Below the pieces are notes generated by a model. That model had not been told where the DNA came from. It saw only the letters and a program-made list of their open reading frames with translations, and ran no database searches. Both the position numbers and the translations under genes were made by a program. A stretch of DNA of 64,000 bases from JAUMBM01 sp964441755. Lineage in GTDB: Bacteria > Bacteroidota > Bacteroidia > Chitinophagales > Saprospiraceae. The stretch is from positions 49,148 through 113,147 of the forward strand of contig CAYTVG010000015.1 of NCBI GenBank assembly GCA_964441755.1. Reading direction: 5' to 3'. This document shows positions 16,879 to 24,950 of this stretch, in pieces. Each line of letters opens with the position of its first letter. The stretch's first letter is position 1.

Positions 16879-19422
16879 CTAAAATTCCATACGCATCCGC
16901 AGGTTGATGCGGCGCGAAGTAAGATAATTGGGCACAGCATACTGCTGGTTGAAAACAGTTTTAATCCAGGTATTGCCCGCCTGGTTCTGGACCTGCATAA
17001 GGTTGAAAACTTCGAGGCTCAGCCAGGTGGTGCGGGAAAAATCCAGCAGATGATTGGGTTTTGCGCGGGGGCGCAGGGCATCCCAGAGCAGGAAGCTGAA
17101 GCCTATGTCTATGCGGTGATAGGGAGAAAAACGGTAGGGATTGCGGTATACGAAGTTGTTGTCCAGCAGCCCGAAGGGCAGGCCTGTGCCAACGGTCAGG
17201 TTGACGTGCGTCTTGAAACGGTCGTTGTTGCGCAGATAGTCCTGGAAAAAGACGCTCAACTGCATGAGGCGGTCGCTGGGGCGGGGTACATCGGCCACGG
17301 GCACACCTTCGGTGCTGCCCCTTTCGCGCACAAAATGCTGCACACCTGTGAGCCGCTCCCGCGTGCGGAGCAGGCTGAGGTTGATCCAGCTTTCGGCACC
17401 CGGCACAAATTCGCCGTTGAGGCGCATGTCGATGCCGGTGGCGTAGCCCGCCGCATCGTTCTGGCCACTGTACTGAATGCGCACATTTTCAATCTCATAG
17501 CTTATCAGGTCCCAGAGAGCTTTGTAGTAAGCTTCTGTGATAAACCTGAATTTTTTGGGGTTGTTTTTGCCCATGTAGAAATCGAGGGTCATACCGCCGA
17601 CCACATGGAAGGACTTCTGCGCCCGCACATCGGTGTTGACCAGCCCGTCGGGCGCGCGCAGCTCGCGGTAAAAAGGCGGCTGGTAGTAGTAGCCGGCAGC
17701 CAGCCGGTAGCTGAGGTCGCGCTTGCCGGCCAGCGGCTTGTAGAGCAACTGTGCGCGGGGCGCTATGAGCAGCTCCTGGTTGAGGCTCCAGTACGAAGTG
17801 CGCAGCCCGGCAGAAAGGCGCAGCTCACCCTTGTCGTCCTGCCGCCAGGTGTAGGTGTCCTGTATGCTGGCCGACAGGCGAGCAGATGAAAGCTGATTGC
17901 GGGTCTTGAGGACGCTGTAGAGCAGCACCTGAGAGGTGTCGTACGGCAGGCTGTAGCCGGCCGAGTCGAGCCGCTCCCACTCGTTGAGGTAGTCGTTGAT
18001 GCCTTCGTACTGGCCTTTGATGTTCCACTGCAGAAAATGGCTGCTGCTGCGCCGGCTGTCATCGCCACTGTCCGTCTGGAACTCGATAGCGCCCTTGTGC
18101 TCGGCATTGTATACCCGTATGTCAAGGAAGTTGCGCACATACTGTTGCTGCTTGCCGGTACCCAGCTCCGAGAGAACATCGCCGAAGTTGTCACTGCCGA
18201 GGTTGTTGTCGATCTGCCGCAGGCTGTAGCGCCCGGCAATGTCAATGCGCTCATTTTCGTCACTGCTGAAGGTCGACAGCATAAACTTGAGAAACATAGG
18301 GTTGCGTGATCGGTCGGGCAGGTAGGTCAGCGACAGGCCACCCATCTGGGTCGTAAAATCGTCATATTCCTGCCCCTCGAAGACGCTGAAAAGCTGTAAG
18401 GCAAAGTTGATGAGGCCAAAGCCTGTGGTCCGTTGGTTGGGCCTGAACTGGTATACGCTGCGGTTGTAGTTGGCCAATAGCCCCAGTTGCCAGTTGGGAT
18501 TGAGGTCATAGGTAATATAGGCCTGAATATCGGAAAAATTGGGCAGGTACTCACCGGTGACGTCCAGGCTGCCCAGCAGGTAGCGGTTGGTTTTGTAGCG
18601 AGCTCCCACCAGATAGCGCAGCCGTCGATAGCTGTCTTTGCCGGGCCTGAAGCTGCCCTCGATATGGGCGGAGCCCCCGAGGAAACTCATACCCACACTC
18701 GCCCGCAGGCTGTCGGGACGCTTGTACTTAATGTCCAGTACACTCGACAGTTTATCGCCGTAGCGCGCCTCAAAGCCACCCGAAGAAAACAGAAGCGACT
18801 GCATCAGGTCGATGTTGGGGAAAGAAAGCCCCTCTTGCTGTCCTGCCCGCACGAGCTGCGGCCGGTAGATCTCAAAGTCATTGACATAGACGAGATTCTC
18901 GTCGTAGTTGCCACCCCGCACATTGTACTGGGAGGTGAGTTCACCCCCCGAGCCGCTGCTCACACCCAGTGCGAGGTGGGGGAGAGCACTTTCGAGGTTG
19001 CCGGTAGTGCTGGGCAGCAGCTTGAGCTGGTTGACATCTTCGCGCAGCAGCCCGCCATCATCGATTTTGCTTTCCCGGACGATGACCTCTACCTCGCTGT
19101 CGGCATTGGCCAGGGCAACATCAATCTGCCGGCTGGTACGGGCCGGCATAGGCGCTACCGTGGTGCGCGTATCTTTGTAGCCGATGCGTGAGAAGATGAT
19201 CTCTACAGATTTCTCGGCAGGGATAAACAGCTGATAGCGGCCATTGGCGGCCGTCTCCACAGCTGTATTGGTGCCTGCTACATATATGGTGACCAGCTCT
19301 ACGGGCTGCCCGTTGATGGCGTCGGTCACCAGGCCCGTAATGGTAGCGCGCTCGCCGGTCGTCTGGGCGTGCAGACCCGCTGTCGTGAGCAGGCAGCAGA
19401 TGAGCCACAGGAATGTTCGCAT
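16879..19422 (-). CDS. TonB-dependent receptor with carboxypeptidase-like N-terminal domain
   Basis: An 847-residue outer-membrane protein. A signal peptide (1-19, ending LHAQ) precedes a carboxypeptidase-regulatory-like beta-sandwich (ITGLVTDAINGQPVELVTIY, about 28-105), a plug domain (SQYNVRGGNYDENLVYVND, about 135-240), and a beta-barrel ending in an aromatic residue (MRMEF). This is the Bacteroidota TonB-receptor layout for import of a large substrate across the outer membrane. No partner SusD-like gene is adjacent, so the substrate is unknown. The gene lies downstream of rpe on the same strand, 171 bases apart, with a 14-bp hairpin between. Confidence 0.92.
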   Translation of the reverse strand: MRTFLWLICCLLTTAGLHAQTTGERATITGLVTDAINGQPVELVTIYVAGTNTAVETAANGRYQLFIPAEKSVEIIFSRIGYKDTRTTVAPMPARTSRQIDVALANADSEVEVIVRESKIDDGGLLREDVNQLKLLPSTTGNLESALPHLALGVSSGSGGELTSQYNVRGGNYDENLVYVNDFEIYRPQLVRAGQQEGLSFPNIDLMQSLLFSSGGFEARYGDKLSSVLDIKYKRPDSLRASVGMSFLGGSAHIEGSFRPGKDSYRRLRYLVGARYKTNRYLLGSLDVTGEYLPNFSDIQAYITYDLNPNWQLGLLANYNRSVYQFRPNQRTTGFGLINFALQLFSVFEGQEYDDFTTQMGGLSLTYLPDRSRNPMFLKFMLSTFSSDENERIDIAGRYSLRQIDNNLGSDNFGDVLSELGTGKQQQYVRNFLDIRVYNAEHKGAIEFQTDSGDDSRRSSSHFLQWNIKGQYEGINDYLNEWERLDSAGYSLPYDTSQVLLYSVLKTRNQLSSARLSASIQDTYTWRQDDKGELRLSAGLRTSYWSLNQELLIAPRAQLLYKPLAGKRDLSYRLAAGYYYQPPFYRELRAPDGLVNTDVRAQKSFHVVGGMTLDFYMGKNNPKKFRFITEAYYKALWDLISYEIENVRIQYSGQNDAAGYATGIDMRLNGEFVPGAESWINLSLLRTRERLTGVQHFVRERGSTEGVPVADVPRPSDRLMQLSVFFQDYLRNNDRFKTHVNLTVGTGLPFGLLDNNFVYRNPYRFSPYHRIDIGFSFLLWDALRPRAKPNHLLDFSRTTWLSLEVFNLMQVQNQAGNTWIKTVFNQQYAVPNYLTSRRINLRMRMEF

Positions 19423-19481
19423 AGTGAAAGGTTGAACAAGTGAAAGTGCCTATACGCCAGGCTGTAAAACTTAGCGCGTGC

Positions 19482-19516
19482 CGGGCTGCCAAAATGCTGT
19501 GAATTTTGGCAGCCCG
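19482..19516. repeat. Perfect 14-bp inverted repeat between rpe and the TonB receptor gene
   Basis: Arms 19482-19495 and 19503-19516 with a 7-base loop. There is no T-run on the minus strand, so this may stabilise or process the rpe mRNA rather than stop it. Confidence 0.55.
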
Positions 19517-19593
19517 CCGCAGCGTTTTGCACAAAATCTGGCGGCTTGTAAGCATGCGGGAGCGCTTGCCCGCAGCAGTATATAAAATCTTTG

Positions 19594-20271
19594 CTACAGC
19601 GGCTGCTGAAACTCCTCGCCAAGGGTCTTGAGCCGGCGAATCGCCTCGACCGGATCGGGCGCAGCAAATACGCTGTTGCCTGCCACCAGCACATCGGCAC
19701 CCGCCTTCAGAATCTCCTGTGCATTTTGCATACCCACCCCGCCATCAACCTCAATCAGGGCCGATGAGTTGTGGACATCGATCAGCTCCCGCAGTTTTCG
19801 TATCCGGGGGATGCTCTGGTAGATGAACTTCTGACCGCCAAAACCGGGATTGACCGACATGACGACCACCAGATCCAAATCTTCAATGATGTCTTCCAGG
19901 CAGTGTACAGGCGTATGCGGATTGATAGCTACCCCCGCCCGGGCGCCGGTCTCTTTGATTTGTTGAATCACCCGGTGGAGATGCGGGCAGGCTTCGTAAT
20001 GAACGCTGATGATATCGGCACCCGCTCTGCGGAAGCCTTCGATATAGCGCTCCGGCTTTTCGATCATCAGGTGTACGTCCAGCGGCTTGCGCGCCAGCTT
20101 GCCGATCGCCTCAACAACCATCATGCCGAAGGTGAGGTTGGGAACAAAATGCCCGTCCATTACATCGAGGTGCAGCCAGTCGGCAGCCGCTGTATTGAGC
20201 ATCTCAACCTCTTCCGCCAGCCGGGTAAAATCGGCAGCCAGCAAGGATGGGGCTATCAAATGTTTTTTCAT
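19594..20271 (-). CDS. rpe: Ribulose-phosphate 3-epimerase
   Basis: A 225-residue TIM-barrel enzyme with all Rpe signatures: APSLLAADF at the N terminus, the metal-binding LHLDVMDGHFVPNLTFG, HLMIEKPERYI, SVHYEAC, VVMSVNPGFGGQKF, and IEVDGGVG. It interconverts ribulose 5-phosphate and xylulose 5-phosphate in the pentose phosphate pathway. The upstream region is unusual: a promoter-like TATCTTTG (minus strand, 20395-20402) would give a leader of about 115 nt containing stable hairpins. Confidence 0.97.
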   Translation of the reverse strand: MKKHLIAPSLLAADFTRLAEEVEMLNTAAADWLHLDVMDGHFVPNLTFGMMVVEAIGKLARKPLDVHLMIEKPERYIEGFRRAGADIISVHYEACPHLHRVIQQIKETGARAGVAINPHTPVHCLEDIIEDLDLVVVMSVNPGFGGQKFIYQSIPRIRKLRELIDVHNSSALIEVDGGVGMQNAQEILKAGADVLVAGNSVFAAPDPVEAIRRLKTLGEEFQQPL

Positions 20272-20316
20272 CTTAGTGAATTGTCATATATTTGCCGCTC
20301 GTCTTTCGTGTGCCGT

Positions 20317-20443
20317 CGTTGGCGGGACCAACGATCGGGACAAAACAGAGACTGTCTTCGGCACTTCCTGGCGACGGAAGCCGCAAAAAGCACTCAAAGA
20401 TAGTCTGTCAAACGCGTTAGCGAGCCTAACGGCCGGGACAAAA
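20317..20443 (-). promoter_or_regulatory. Repeated hairpin element in and above the rpe leader
   Basis: Two 29-base copies (20317-20345 and 20415-20443), 98 bases apart, each made of a 17-base hairpin cgttNgcg..c.aacg followed by cgggacaaaa. Between the copies one stem pair changes from G-C to A-T on both sides, keeping the pairing. This suggests a conserved RNA or DNA structure; its role is unknown. Confidence 0.45.
20395..20402 (-). promoter_or_regulatory. Putative rpe promoter -7 box (TATCTTTG on the minus strand)
   Basis: CAAAGATA on the plus strand reads TATCTTTG on the gene strand, a TAnnTTTG match about 125 bases before the rpe start. Confidence 0.4.
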
Positions 20444-20449
20444 ATAAAA

Positions 20450-20476
20450 AAACCGGTTGGTAACGCCAACCGGTTT
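20450..20476 (-). terminator. Strong minus-strand terminator with no coding gene upstream
   Basis: Arms of 11 bp (20450-20460, 20466-20476) with a 5-base loop, followed on the minus strand by TTTTTATTTTT. It would stop a transcript arriving from the right, where no gene is recognised, so it may end a non-coding RNA. Confidence 0.6.
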
Positions 20477-20720
20477 GAAAAGAGCTTTGAGAGGCTATCT
20501 ACATACCAAATCAGAACATCCTTTGATGCCCGTAAATTTTCATAAGATTACATTTCGCAATCATTCATGGGATTATGCAAGACTTCAATTACAGCCTCGA
20601 ATAAAAAAACTAGTCGTCGGTTTTCAGTACAATGAGATTATGAACTATTATTGACCAGAGGTCATTCGCACATCAGCTTCTTTCAACTGACAATACAAAG
20701 GTCGCTTTCCAAAATCGATA
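20477..20720 (-). ncRNA. Candidate non-coding RNA upstream of the orphan terminator
   Basis: No minus-strand open frame longer than about 10 codons lies just above the terminator, and a TTTG-containing promoter-like segment is near 20700. A transcript of about 250 nt ending at 20450 is plausible. I could not match it to 6S, tmRNA or signal-recognition RNA. Confidence 0.25.
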
Positions 20721-20986
20721 AACTAAGTACAATTTGCAGCTTGGCTGGATATTTTAAATGTAGGGTTTATTTTTTAAATTGTTGTATTTCAGTTAAATAA
20801 AGTTAACAATAGTATTGTAAACTGTATCGTTAATCTTCCGGATACATTCGTTGCGCGATTTTTTTTCTCTTTTTTTTCAAAAAAAAACTGCCTTTCCCCC
20901 AAAAAAACTGCCACTCCCCGGGTTTTTTTAAAAAAAATTGTACCGCCGCCCGTGCAGAGCACGGACAAAAGGCCTTTGAGGCGCTC
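20721..20986. other. AT-rich intergenic stretch with homopolymer runs
   Basis: Contains long T/A and C/A runs (20858-20940) and no credible gene. Confidence 0.5.
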
Positions 20987-21034
20987 GCCAAAAAAGAACC
21001 CTGCCCGCAATCGCGGGCAGGGTTCTTTTTTGGC
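20987..21034 (-). terminator. Perfect 22-bp hairpin terminator of the MobA-like gene
   Basis: Arms 20987-21008 and 21013-21034 are fully complementary around aatc, with A/T runs inside the arms, 28 bases past the stop codon. Confidence 0.85.
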
Positions 21035-21061
21035 ACCCTACCACTGCAGCAGGCGCAGCAC

Positions 21062-21676
21062 CTACCGCTGTAGGAAAGCGAGCCAGTCGGCCGGGGTATC
21101 AATGTCGGTAATTCCCTCGGGAAAATCAATGCAGGCTGGCGGCAGGGATGAAAAGTGGTGCATGATGCTCTTGGCACCCTGCTCGCCCTGCAGCTGCCGG
21201 AGGCGGTCGAAGCAGCCGGCGGTGAAAAGGCAGGGCGTGCCCCAGCTATCGGGGCTGTAGCGGCTGGCGACGGCCGCCTGCCCGCTCAGGCGCTGTAAGT
21301 CGAGCAGCGCCTGCAGGTGCTGCGCTTGCAGCAAGGGCTGGTCGGCGACGGCAATGATGATGGTCGTTGTGGCCGGCCGGGCGCACAGGATGGCATCGAC
21401 GCCGAAGGCGATGCTGCTGCCCATGCCTTCGGCCCAGCGGTCGTGGAGGAGCGGCAGCAGGGGCAGGGGGGCCAGCAGCGGGGCGACTTCGTCGGCCGCA
21501 GCACCCAGCACGACAAACAGCTGCCAGGCGGGGCTGTGCAGCTGTTGCGCCACCCGCAGCAGCATCGGCCGGCCGCCCAGCGGCAGCAGCTGCTTGGGTT
21601 GGCCGAGGCGGCGGGAAGCGCCGGCTGCCAGCAGCAGCACGGCCGTATGCTCAGCCGAAGGCTGATGGCCTGCCAT
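21062..21676 (-). CDS. MobA-like nucleotidyltransferase (MocA/CoxI-type)
   Basis: A 204-residue NTP-transferase. The nucleotide-binding loop is AVLLLAAGASRRLGQPKQLLPLGG (residues about 12-35), followed by the metal-site IIIAVADQPLLQ and the late GTPCLFTAGCFDRL. These motifs match molybdenum-cofactor cytidylyltransferase-like proteins (MocA/CoxI type). No other cofactor gene is nearby, so the substrate is unproven. It sits 2 bases after rbfA on the same strand and is likely co-transcribed with it. GC content is visibly higher than in the neighbouring intergenic DNA. Confidence 0.85.
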   Translation of the reverse strand: MAGHQPSAEHTAVLLLAAGASRRLGQPKQLLPLGGRPMLLRVAQQLHSPAWQLFVVLGAAADEVAPLLAPLPLLPLLHDRWAEGMGSSIAFGVDAILCARPATTTIIIAVADQPLLQAQHLQALLDLQRLSGQAAVASRYSPDSWGTPCLFTAGCFDRLRQLQGEQGAKSIMHHFSSLPPACIDFPEGITDIDTPADWLAFLQR

Positions 21677-21678
21677 GG

Positions 21679-22068
21679 CTATTCCTCTTCGCTGCCGTCA
21701 GCACTGCCCATCTGGTTTTCGGCATGCAGCCGCTGGAAGAGCTCGTCTACCCGGTACATCTCGTCGAGGGTATCATCCAGGAAAAGATAGATGTCGGGCA
21801 TGCGGCGGAGCTGCCGGCGCAGGCGCTGCGACAGCGACTGCTTGAGCCGCGGCAGCTCTTCTTCGAGCTCCAGCAGCACGCCTTGCTTGTGGTCAATGTT
21901 GTAAACGCTCAGGTAGATTTTGGCGTCGTTGAGGTCAGGGGTCATCTTGACCTGGGTGACGGTCACAAAGGGCTCCGATCCATATATATAGGCGCCGATT
22001 TCCTGCAGTACCAGACTGAAATTGCGCTTGACGAGCTCTGCTACCTGCTTTTGGCGGACTGTTTCCAT
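21679..22068 (-). CDS. rbfA: 30S ribosome-binding factor A
   Basis: A 129-residue protein with the RbfA signature: the N-terminal RQKQVAELVKRNFSLVLQEI, the KH-like core VTVTQVKMTPDLNDAKIYLSV, and the end of the fold at LRRMPDIYLFLDDTLDEMYRVDEL. RbfA binds the 30S subunit and helps 16S rRNA 5'-end maturation, especially in the cold. A short acidic tail ends it. It heads a two-gene unit with the MobA-like gene and diverges from recG. Confidence 0.95.
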   Translation of the reverse strand: METVRQKQVAELVKRNFSLVLQEIGAYIYGSEPFVTVTQVKMTPDLNDAKIYLSVYNIDHKQGVLLELEEELPRLKQSLSQRLRRQLRRMPDIYLFLDDTLDEMYRVDELFQRLHAENQMGSADGSEEE

Positions 22069-22223
22069 GTTGTTGTCGTAATTTTTATTCCTTTTGGCCC
22101 AAGACCTGTGTAATAAAGGGCGAAAGTAGTGATTTCTGTGTGAACGATAAAATGTGGGTGCTTAGTTCCCGGGCCTGGGCTTGTATTTTTTCAAACAAAA
22201 AACGGCAAGCGGTGGTTTTTTAT

Positions 22224-22231
22224 TATTTTTG
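22224..22231 (+). promoter_or_regulatory. Putative recG -7 box (TATTTTTG)
   Basis: A TAnnTTTG match whose last base is the first base of the upstream GTG start candidate. If real, transcription starts after that GTG, and translation must use the in-frame GTG at 22249. Confidence 0.5.
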
Positions 22232-24366
22232 TGTCCAATTTGCCGGCTGTGAAACCAACAAATCATCTGCTAGATAGCTCCATAGAATTTCTCAAAGGGG
22301 TTGGCCCCGCCAAAGCGCAGCTGCTCAATAAAGAATTGTCGGTCTATACGCTGGGCGATCTGCTGCTGCAATATCCACACCGGTATATTGATAAAACCAG
22401 GTTCTATCGCATCGCTGACCTGTCGCCTGACGGCGGCTGGGTGCAGCTGCGGGGTATCCTGCGGCGGCTCGAAAAAGTGGGCGAGGGGCGCAAGCAGCGG
22501 CTTACGGGTATTTTCCGGGATGCCAGCGGCTCAATCGAGCTGGTGTGGTTCAGTGGTATTCATTTTCTCGAGCAGTCGCTCATCGTGGGACAAGAGTACG
22601 TCATCTATGGGCGTATCAATGATTTCAACGGGCAACTGAATATTCCGCATCCGGAGATGGAGGTGGTGAGCGAAGCGAATACCCGGGAGGCTACGGCTTT
22701 TGCGCCTGTCTATCCCAGTACCGAAAAGCTCAACCAAAAAGGGCTGGACGCGCGCGCGCGCCGCCGCATGATGCAGAGCCTGCTGGAGCGGCTGGAGCCG
22801 GCGCTGCTGCCGGAAATGCTGCCGCACTACCTTTGCGAGCAGCTGCAGCTGCCCGACCGCTTCACGGCTATGCGCCATATTCATTTTCCTTCCCGACAGG
22901 AGGAACTCGATGCCGCCCGCTTCCGCCTCAAGTTCGAAGAGCTTTTTTTGCTGCAGCTGCGCCTGCTGCAGCTCAACCGCCGCCGGCGGGAGGTGATCAT
23001 CGGCTATGCTTTTGAAAAAATAGGGGAGGTCTTCAATCGCTTTTTCCACGAAGTGCTGCCTTTCCCGCTGACCAATGCGCAAAAGCGGGTGCTGCGCGAG
23101 ATCCGCCGCGATCTGGGCAGCGGCCGGCAGATGAACCGCCTGCTGCAGGGGGATGTGGGCAGCGGCAAGACGGTGGTGGGGCTCATGAGCATGCTCATGG
23201 CCATCGATAATGGCTTTCAGGCTTGCCTGATGGCGCCAACGGAGATTCTGGCGCAGCAGCATTTTCTGGGGATTAGCGAGCTGGCTGCGCCGCTCGGGCT
23301 GCGGGTGGCGTTTCTGTCGGGCAGCGTCAAGGGGAAAATGCGCAAAGAGGTGCTGCAGGGGCTGGCCGAGGGGGAAATTCATATTCTTATCGGCACCCAC
23401 GCACTCATCGAGCCGGCTGTGGTGTTTCAACGACTGGGCCTGGCGATCATCGACGAGCAGCACCGCTTTGGGGTCGAACAAAGGGCCAAACTGTGGGCCA
23501 AAAGCAAGCCGTATCCGCCGCATATTCTTATTATGACGGCTACGCCCATACCGCGTACGCTGGCGATGACGCTCTACGGTGACCTCGATGTGTCGGTCAT
23601 CGATGAGCTGCCGCCCGGCCGCAAGCCCATAAAAACGGTGCACTATACGGAGCATCACCGCAACCGCGTACTGGGTTTTATGCGCGAACAAATTGCCGCC
23701 GGCAGGCAGGTGTATGTCGTCTATCCGCTGATAGAAGAGAATGAAAAGCTGGATCTGCTGGCGCTCGAACAGGGGCACGAGGCTATCTGTCGCGATTTTC
23801 CACCGCCCGATTATCAGGTGAGCATCGTGCACGGGCGTATGAAGGCGGCTGATAAGGAGTATGAAATGCAGCGCTTTAAGAAGGGGGAGACGCATATTAT
23901 GGTGGCCACGACGGTCATAGAGGTGGGGGTCAATGTGCCCAATGCCAGCGTGATGGTAATCGAAAATACGGAGCGCTTCGGGCTTTCGCAACTGCACCAG
24001 CTGCGCGGCCGCGTGGGCAGGGGGGCCGAGCAGTCGTTCTGTATCCTTATGTCGGGTTTCAAACTGAGCCAGGACAGCCGCGAGCGGATACAGACGATGG
24101 TGCGTACCAACAATGGGTTTGAGATCGCCGAGGCAGACCTGCGGCTGCGGGGGCCGGGCAATATGGATGGTACCCAGCAGAGCGGTCTGCTCAACCTGCG
24201 CATTGCCGATCTGGCGCGCGACGGGCAGCTGGTGCAGCTGGCACGCGAGTGGGCACAACAGTTGCTGGATGCCGATCCGGCGCTCAGCGCACCGAATCAC
24301 TTGCTGTTGAAAGAGTATCTGGAGGTACACTTTAATAAGGTGAAGGGTTGGGGGCGTATTAGCTGA
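22231..24366 (+). CDS. recG: ATP-dependent DNA helicase RecG
   Basis: A 711-residue helicase. The N-terminal wedge/OB region starts SIEFLKGVGPAKAQLL. Helicase motifs follow in order: motif I GDVGSGKTVVG, motif Ia MAPTEILAQQH, motif II IIDEQHRFGVEQR, motif III LIMTATPIPRTLA, and the C-terminal VATTVIEVGVNVPNASVMVI and QLHQLRGRVGRG. RecG drives branch migration and rescues stalled forks. The GTG at 22231 is the upstream start; the GTG at 22249 is favoured by the promoter position and would give 705 residues. Confidence 0.96.
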   Translation: MSNLPAVKPTNHLLDSSIEFLKGVGPAKAQLLNKELSVYTLGDLLLQYPHRYIDKTRFYRIADLSPDGGWVQLRGILRRLEKVGEGRKQRLTGIFRDASGSIELVWFSGIHFLEQSLIVGQEYVIYGRINDFNGQLNIPHPEMEVVSEANTREATAFAPVYPSTEKLNQKGLDARARRRMMQSLLERLEPALLPEMLPHYLCEQLQLPDRFTAMRHIHFPSRQEELDAARFRLKFEELFLLQLRLLQLNRRRREVIIGYAFEKIGEVFNRFFHEVLPFPLTNAQKRVLREIRRDLGSGRQMNRLLQGDVGSGKTVVGLMSMLMAIDNGFQACLMAPTEILAQQHFLGISELAAPLGLRVAFLSGSVKGKMRKEVLQGLAEGEIHILIGTHALIEPAVVFQRLGLAIIDEQHRFGVEQRAKLWAKSKPYPPHILIMTATPIPRTLAMTLYGDLDVSVIDELPPGRKPIKTVHYTEHHRNRVLGFMREQIAAGRQVYVVYPLIEENEKLDLLALEQGHEAICRDFPPPDYQVSIVHGRMKAADKEYEMQRFKKGETHIMVATTVIEVGVNVPNASVMVIENTERFGLSQLHQLRGRVGRGAEQSFCILMSGFKLSQDSRERIQTMVRTNNGFEIAEADLRLRGPGNMDGTQQSGLLNLRIADLARDGQLVQLAREWAQQLLDADPALSAPNHLLLKEYLEVHFNKVKGWGRIS

Positions 24367-24520
24367 GGATCGATGGGCTGGTTCAGGTCGCTGAGTTTTG
24401 GGCCTGGCAGCAGGCGGAAGTGCTGTGGATGGCGGCTTACAGTAAAGCCAATCGACAGGCTTAGTACGCATTTTACGCTGATCTGTGATAGTCATCACCA
24501 AGCTTTGCCGGCCAACCGCC

Positions 24521-24528
24521 TAGCTTTG
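24521..24528 (+). promoter_or_regulatory. Putative -7 box (TAGCTTTG)
   Basis: A TAnnTTTG match 23 bases before the rhodanese gene start, ideally placed for a short leader. Confidence 0.55.
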
Positions 24529-24550
24529 TACCTGTAAAATCAAACCAATC

Positions 24551-24865
24551 ATGTTCGGATTTCTCAAACGCCTCTTTGGCAGCAACAGCGATCAACTGAC
24601 CGATTTCATCAGCCGCGGAGCTGTCATCCTCGACGTACGTACACCTGCTGAATTTAAGGCAGGCCACGTACCCAAGGCAATCAATATTCCTGTCGATCAG
24701 GTGCAGGCCAAAATCAATACCATCAAAGGCTACAACAAGCCGGTCATCACTTGCTGCGCTTCGGGCGCCCGCAGTGGTGCCGCTGCCGGTATCCTGCGCG
24801 CCGCAGGTATAGAAGTTGTTAATGGCGGCCCCTGGCAGTCTGTCAATGCTGTAGTAGCTGCATAG
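24551..24865 (+). CDS. Rhodanese-like domain protein
   Basis: A 104-residue single-domain rhodanese. Landmarks are VILDVRTPAEFKAGHVPKA near the N terminus and the active-site loop CASGARS with cysteine 69. Such proteins carry sulfane sulfur as a persulfide on this cysteine. A short basic N-terminal stretch (FGFLKRLFG) could touch the membrane. The gene is monocistronic, with a promoter box 23 bases upstream and a palindrome that includes its TAG stop. Confidence 0.9.
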   Translation: MFGFLKRLFGSNSDQLTDFISRGAVILDVRTPAEFKAGHVPKAINIPVDQVQAKINTIKGYNKPVITCCASGARSGAAAGILRAAGIEVVNGGPWQSVNAVVAA

Positions 24866-24900
24866 TATCAGATTTTTCTCTGAAAAATCTGATACTATGC
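24860..24900 (+). terminator. Perfect 19-bp palindrome overlapping the rhodanese stop codon
   Basis: Arms 24860-24878 and 24882-24900 with a tct loop; the stop codon (24863-24865) lies inside the left arm. Confidence 0.65.
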
Positions 24901-24906
24901 CCACCC

Positions 24907-24950
24907 AAAGAAGGTTTTTGAGTGGCGAAAGCCACTCAAAAATCTTCTTT
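24907..24950 (-). terminator. Terminator of the second TonB receptor gene
   Basis: 20-base arms (24907-24926, 24931-24950), with one G-U pair and a GAAA loop on the plus strand, reach the first base of the receptor stop codon. Confidence 0.75.

Noticed and set aside
22531..24501. Long minus-strand ORF of 656 codons
   Set aside because: Antisense to recG with no domain signal; a codon-bias shadow.
24372..24536. Small ORF between recG and the rhodanese gene
   Set aside because: It overlaps the rhodanese promoter box and has no protein-like features.
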